Shown: one piece after another, positions 4,941 through 8,114 of the stretch | Position numbering within the stretch: position 1 is the first letter of the stretch | How the letters are laid out: each line of letters starts with the position of its first letter | NCBI GenBank assembly: GCA_009838595.1 | Contig: VXRI01000015.1 | Coordinates: 1 to 8,114, forward strand | Source: Chloroflexota bacterium | GTDB taxonomy: Bacteria; Chloroflexota; Dehalococcoidia; Lucifugimonadales; JADFKI01 | Reading direction: 5' to 3' | DNA length: 8,114 bases | Translations under genes and position numbers: made by a program | The notes under the pieces: model-generated | What the model was told of the DNA's origin: nothing | Database searches by the model: none | Seen by the model: only the letters and a program-made list of their open reading frames with translations

Positions 4941-7838
4941 ATGGCAACGCGGGCAATCGAAGCGGACACACGGGAATTGGTGGAGGAGCTGCAGCGCAAT
5001 GTTACGGGTGAAGTGCGCTTTGATGAGATGACTCGCATGCTGTACAGCACGGACGCGAGCATCTATCAAATAGAGCCTGTGGGCGTCGTTCTGCCTTGGA
5101 ATACGGACGATGTAATCGCTGTGCTGGAGACCGCAAATCGCCACAATGTGCCGGTGCTTCCACGCGGCGCAGGCACGAGCCTAGCCGGGCAGACAGTTGC
5201 GAACGCCATCGTGATGGACTTCTCGCGGCACATGCGCGATGTGCTGGAAGTGAACACTGAAGAAGGCTGGGTGCGAGCGCAGCCTGGCATTATCCTCGAC
5301 GAGCTCAACCACAAGATTGCTTCCAGCGGCATGTTCTTCACGCCGGACCCGAGCACCAGCAGCCGCGGAAATGTAGGAGGCGCGCTCGGCAATAATTCCT
5401 GCGGCGCGCACTCTATTATGTGGGGCAAGACGGTTGACAATGTGGAATCGATGGATGTAGTGCTTGCCAACGGCGACACGGCGCACTTCGGGCCGGTGGA
5501 CGGCGCCCAGCTGGAAGCGCGGATGCGCGGCGAAAACCTCGAAGGTGACATATATCGCAACCTGTTCGCCCTCGGCGAGGAACACCGCAACGAAGTCCTC
5601 GCGCGCTATCCGAAAATCTTGCGGCGCGTGTCCGGCTACAATCTCGACGAGTTTGTTGGCGGCAGCGATTTCAACATGGCTCGCTTCGTAGTCGGATCAG
5701 AAGGTACGCTCGTTACCATCACCGAGGCGAAACTGAAACTCGTACAGCGTCCCAAGCTAACCGCGCTGTCCGTCATCCACTTCGATGACCTCATTCAATC
5801 CATGGAAGCCACCGTCGCCACACTGGATATGGAACCGGCTGCTGTGGAACTCATCGGCACCATGATTATCAAGCAGGCACAGAGCAACCTCGCGTACTCG
5901 CGCATCACCGATTTCATCGAAGGCGAGCCTGAAGCGCTGCTGGTCGTGGAATTCATCGCGGACACCGAACCTGAGTTGATTGCGAAATTGGAACAGCTCG
6001 AAGCGCGAATGCGGCGCGAAGGGTTGGGCTATGCTATGCCGCGCCTCATCAATCCGTCCGATCAGGCGAAGGTCTGGGATGTGCGAAAAGCCGGGCTGGG
6101 ACTGATGATGAACGTGCCCGGCGACGCCAAGCCATTGCCGTTTGTGGAAGACACCGCGGTGTCGCCCGAGAAACTGCCGGAGTTCGTCAAGCGGTTCGAC
6201 GAAATCGTGCAGGCGCACGACACGGATGCGGGCTACTATGGGCACGCGAGCGTGGGCTGCCTGCACATCCGCCCTCTCATCAACCTGAAAGAGGACGCCG
6301 GCGTCAACAAGATGGTGTCCATTTCGGACGAGATTAGTGATCTTGTGTTGGAATTCGGCGGGTCGCTTAGCGGGGAGCACGGCGACGGTCTGGTGCGCAG
6401 CCCGTACACCGAGAAGATGTTCGGCAGCGAGATATACGAGGCATTCCGCGATGTCAAGCGCACGTTCGACCCGAAAGGCATTATGAACCCGGGCAAGATT
6501 GTGGACGCGCCGCCGATGACGAACAGCCTACGAATCGGCCCGCAGTATCAGCCGTTGCAGATAGACACCGGCTTCGCGTACAAGGAAGAGGGCAGTTTTG
6601 CGCACGCAATCGAAATGTGCAACGGGCAAGGCCAGTGCCGCAAGGTGCTAGGCGGGACGATGTGCCCGTCATACATGGCAACGCGTGACGAAGAGCATTC
6701 GACGCGCGGGCGTGCCAATGCACTGCGCGGCGCTATGTCCGGAGCGCTGCCGCACGAAGCGCTGACGAGCAAGCGCCTGATGCAGGTTATGGACCTGTGC
6801 TTGGAGTGCAAGGGCTGCAAGGCGGAATGCCCGTCGAATGTGGACATGGCGAAGCTCAAGTACGAATTCTTGGACAAATACAAGAAGGCTAACGGCTACT
6901 CGCTGCGCGACAGAGTGATGGGCAATGTCGCCTTCTTCAACAAACTGGCGGCGCCGTTCGCCCCACTAACTAACCTGCCCTTGAAGTCCGCAATCGGCAA
7001 AGAACTGCTAGAGCGATACGCTGGCATAGACAAGCGGCGCGAACTGCCAATGCTGGCAAGCCAGACATTCCTGCAATGGTTCAGGGCGTCCGGCGGATCG
7101 CCGGCGTCCGATGCGGTACACGGCACGGTCGTGCTGTTCCCCGACACATTCACGAACTACAATCATCCGGAGCTCGGCATCGCTGCCGTGAAGGTGCTGC
7201 GACACTTGGGATTCCGCGTGGCGCTGCCGGAAGTGGGATGCTGTGGTCGCCCTATGCTGTCGAAGGGCTTCATGGATAAGGCAAAGACGAGCGCGTGGGC
7301 GAATGTGGATAGCGTGTATCCGCTAATCGAGCAGGGCGCCAAGCTGGTGGGCTTGGAGCCGAGTTGCATCCTGAGCTTCAGAGACGAGTACGAGGACCTG
7401 CTCGGCGGCGACCCGAAGGCGAAGGCGATTGCGGAAAACACTATGCTCATCGAAGAGTTCCTGCTATACGCACAGGAGCGGCATGGCGCGGAGATGGATT
7501 TCACGCGGCCGCCGGGAACCGTGCTTTTCCACGGGCATTGCCATCAGAAGGCGTTGGTCGGCACGAGCGCAGCGATGCAAGTGCTGAACTCTATTCAGGG
7601 ATGCAAGGCGCGCGAGATTCAGAGTGGCTGCTGCGGCATGGCGGGGTCGTTCGGCTTTGAGAAAGAGCATTACGACATCTCCATGAGCATCGGAGAGATG
7701 GCGTTGTTCCCGGCAATACGCGCGCAGGAAGGCGAATTCGAACTGGTGATGGAAGGCGTATCCTGCCGCCAGCAGGTAGAAAGCGGCACAGGCAAGAAGG
7801 CGAAGCATCTAGTAGAACTTCTGGCGGACGCGATTTAA
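4941..7838 (+). CDS. FAD-binding and 4Fe-4S dehydrogenase of the YdiJ/GlcD-GlcF fusion type, likely D-2-hydroxyacid dehydrogenase
   Basis: This 965-residue protein joins a flavin dehydrogenase to an iron-sulfur electron-transfer half. Such proteins oxidise a D-2-hydroxyacid (D-2-hydroxyglutarate, D-lactate or glycolate) at FAD and pass electrons to the respiratory chain. Numbered from the ATG at 4941: the FAD domain is about 55-205, with RGAGTSLAG at 75-83 and GNVGGALGNNSCGAH at 143-157. The C-terminal oxidase domain has the metal site H435-x6-H442 plus E479 in SGEHGDG, as in D-2-hydroxyglutarate dehydrogenases. Iron-sulfur cysteines are C560, C566 and C575, then the canonical set C620, C623, C626 and C630. 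Cysteine-rich CCG blocks occur at 767-769 and 897-899, with HGHCH at 864-868. An in-frame ATG at 4905 would add 12 residues unlike a family N-terminus; neither start has a strong ribosome site. Size is close to E. coli YdiJ (about 1018). The family is secure, the substrate inferred. Confidence 0.9.
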   Translation: MATRAIEADTRELVEELQRNVTGEVRFDEMTRMLYSTDASIYQIEPVGVVLPWNTDDVIAVLETANRHNVPVLPRGAGTSLAGQTVANAIVMDFSRHMRDVLEVNTEEGWVRAQPGIILDELNHKIASSGMFFTPDPSTSSRGNVGGALGNNSCGAHSIMWGKTVDNVESMDVVLANGDTAHFGPVDGAQLEARMRGENLEGDIYRNLFALGEEHRNEVLARYPKILRRVSGYNLDEFVGGSDFNMARFVVGSEGTLVTITEAKLKLVQRPKLTALSVIHFDDLIQSMEATVATLDMEPAAVELIGTMIIKQAQSNLAYSRITDFIEGEPEALLVVEFIADTEPELIAKLEQLEARMRREGLGYAMPRLINPSDQAKVWDVRKAGLGLMMNVPGDAKPLPFVEDTAVSPEKLPEFVKRFDEIVQAHDTDAGYYGHASVGCLHIRPLINLKEDAGVNKMVSISDEISDLVLEFGGSLSGEHGDGLVRSPYTEKMFGSEIYEAFRDVKRTFDPKGIMNPGKIVDAPPMTNSLRIGPQYQPLQIDTGFAYKEEGSFAHAIEMCNGQGQCRKVLGGTMCPSYMATRDEEHSTRGRANALRGAMSGALPHEALTSKRLMQVMDLCLECKGCKAECPSNVDMAKLKYEFLDKYKKANGYSLRDRVMGNVAFFNKLAAPFAPLTNLPLKSAIGKELLERYAGIDKRRELPMLASQTFLQWFRASGGSPASDAVHGTVVLFPDTFTNYNHPELGIAAVKVLRHLGFRVALPEVGCCGRPMLSKGFMDKAKTSAWANVDSVYPLIEQGAKLVGLEPSCILSFRDEYEDLLGGDPKAKAIAENTMLIEEFLLYAQERHGAEMDFTRPPGTVLFHGHCHQKALVGTSAAMQVLNSIQGCKAREIQSGCCGMAGSFGFEKEHYDISMSIGEMALFPAIRAQEGEFELVMEGVSCRQQVESGTGKKAKHLVELLADAI

Positions 7839-7906
7839 TGCCGTCTGTTAGCAATGCTAGACTGTAAATCTCTACCTCGCTTGTTAGCGAATTTCATATA
7901 CACCTA

Positions 7907-7943
7907 CAAACCCCTGAGGTTGTCAGATTCAGGGGTTTGCTTT
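7907..7943 (+). terminator. Intrinsic terminator after the dehydrogenase gene
   Basis: CAAACCCCTGA (7907-7917) and TCAGGGGTTTG (7929-7939) form a perfect 11-base stem with an 11-base loop, followed by CTTT. The stem has a CCCC/GGGG core and an A/T-rich base, so the 3' side supplies a short U-run. It lies about 70 bases after the stop codon. Confidence 0.75.
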
Positions 7944-8006
7944 GGACAGAAGTTTTCAGGATTTATTCACTAGGTCGATTTCACAATTCCCGGCGACTGC
8001 TCTTTT

Positions 8007-8108
8007 CGTCATTCCCGCGCAGGCGGGAATCCAGAAATTGGCTGTTTTCGGCATCAAAATGCGCTTTCATCGACCGTTTTCTGGTTTCCTGCTTTCGCAG
8101 GAAAGACG
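8007..8108. repeat. MITE-like nested inverted-repeat element (copy B)
   Basis: Two 28-base arms, 8007-8034 and 8081-8108, are inverted repeats of each other (22 of 28 positions match) around a 46-base centre. Each arm folds on itself: ATTCCCGC pairs with GCGGGAAT around GCAG in the left arm, and TTTCCTGC with GCAGGAAA around TTTC in the right arm. Length and layout match copy A, while the centres look unrelated. The window ends six bases later, so any outer repeat cannot be judged. Confidence 0.7.
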
Positions 8109-8114
8109 AGAATG

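Noticed and set aside
5757..6380. Antisense reading frame (207 codons) inside the FAD/Fe-S dehydrogenase
   Set aside because: It is a shadow of conserved coding sequence with no domain pattern or ribosome site.

Overview
The window carries four complete protein genes, all on the + strand, separated by long non-coding gaps of about 570, 460 and 330 bases. The wide gaps, and a separate promoter-like sequence in front of each gene, suggest four independent transcription units rather than one operon. The genes have moderately high GC, use ATG, GTG and TTG starts, and mostly have readable Shine-Dalgarno sites, so this is bacterial chromosome. Dispersed hairpin repeats of the GGATTCCCG...CGGGAATGACG type and this mix of oxidoreductases would fit a Chloroflexota (Dehalococcoidia/SAR202-like) genome, but that placement is a low-confidence inference from memory, not a computed assignment.

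Layout: (1) 115-1401, an iron-dependent alcohol dehydrogenase of the hydroxyacid-oxoacid transhydrogenase (HOT, ADHFE1-like) type. (2) 1402-1973, a gap with a stem-loop, a MITE-like nested inverted repeat, a solitary repeat arm, a C/G-rich hairpin and a good promoter for the next gene. (3) 1974-2825, a GreA/GreB-type transcript cleavage factor carrying an extra N-terminal domain that resembles the SAM-like core-binding domain of tyrosine recombinases. (4) 2826-3283, a gap with a few inverted repeats. (5) 3284-4612, a membrane antiporter of the sodium/calcium exchanger superfamily. (6) 4613-4940, a gap with another solitary repeat arm and a promoter candidate. (7) 4941-7838, a large FAD plus iron-sulfur dehydrogenase of the YdiJ/GlcD-GlcF fusion type, followed by a clear terminator. 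(8) At the right edge, a second MITE-like element.

Functional links: the outer two genes may be metabolically coupled. HOT enzymes reduce 2-oxoglutarate to D-2-hydroxyglutarate while oxidising 4-hydroxybutyrate. The YdiJ-type flavoenzyme family includes dehydrogenases that return D-2-hydroxyglutarate to 2-oxoglutarate and pass electrons on. Nothing in the sequence links the exchanger or the Gre-like protein to that chemistry.

The most unusual points are the recombinase-like domain fused to the Gre factor and the nested-palindrome repeats, whose hairpin stems keep pairing through compensating base changes. I see no CRISPR array, RNA gene, phage gene, transposase or defence system.
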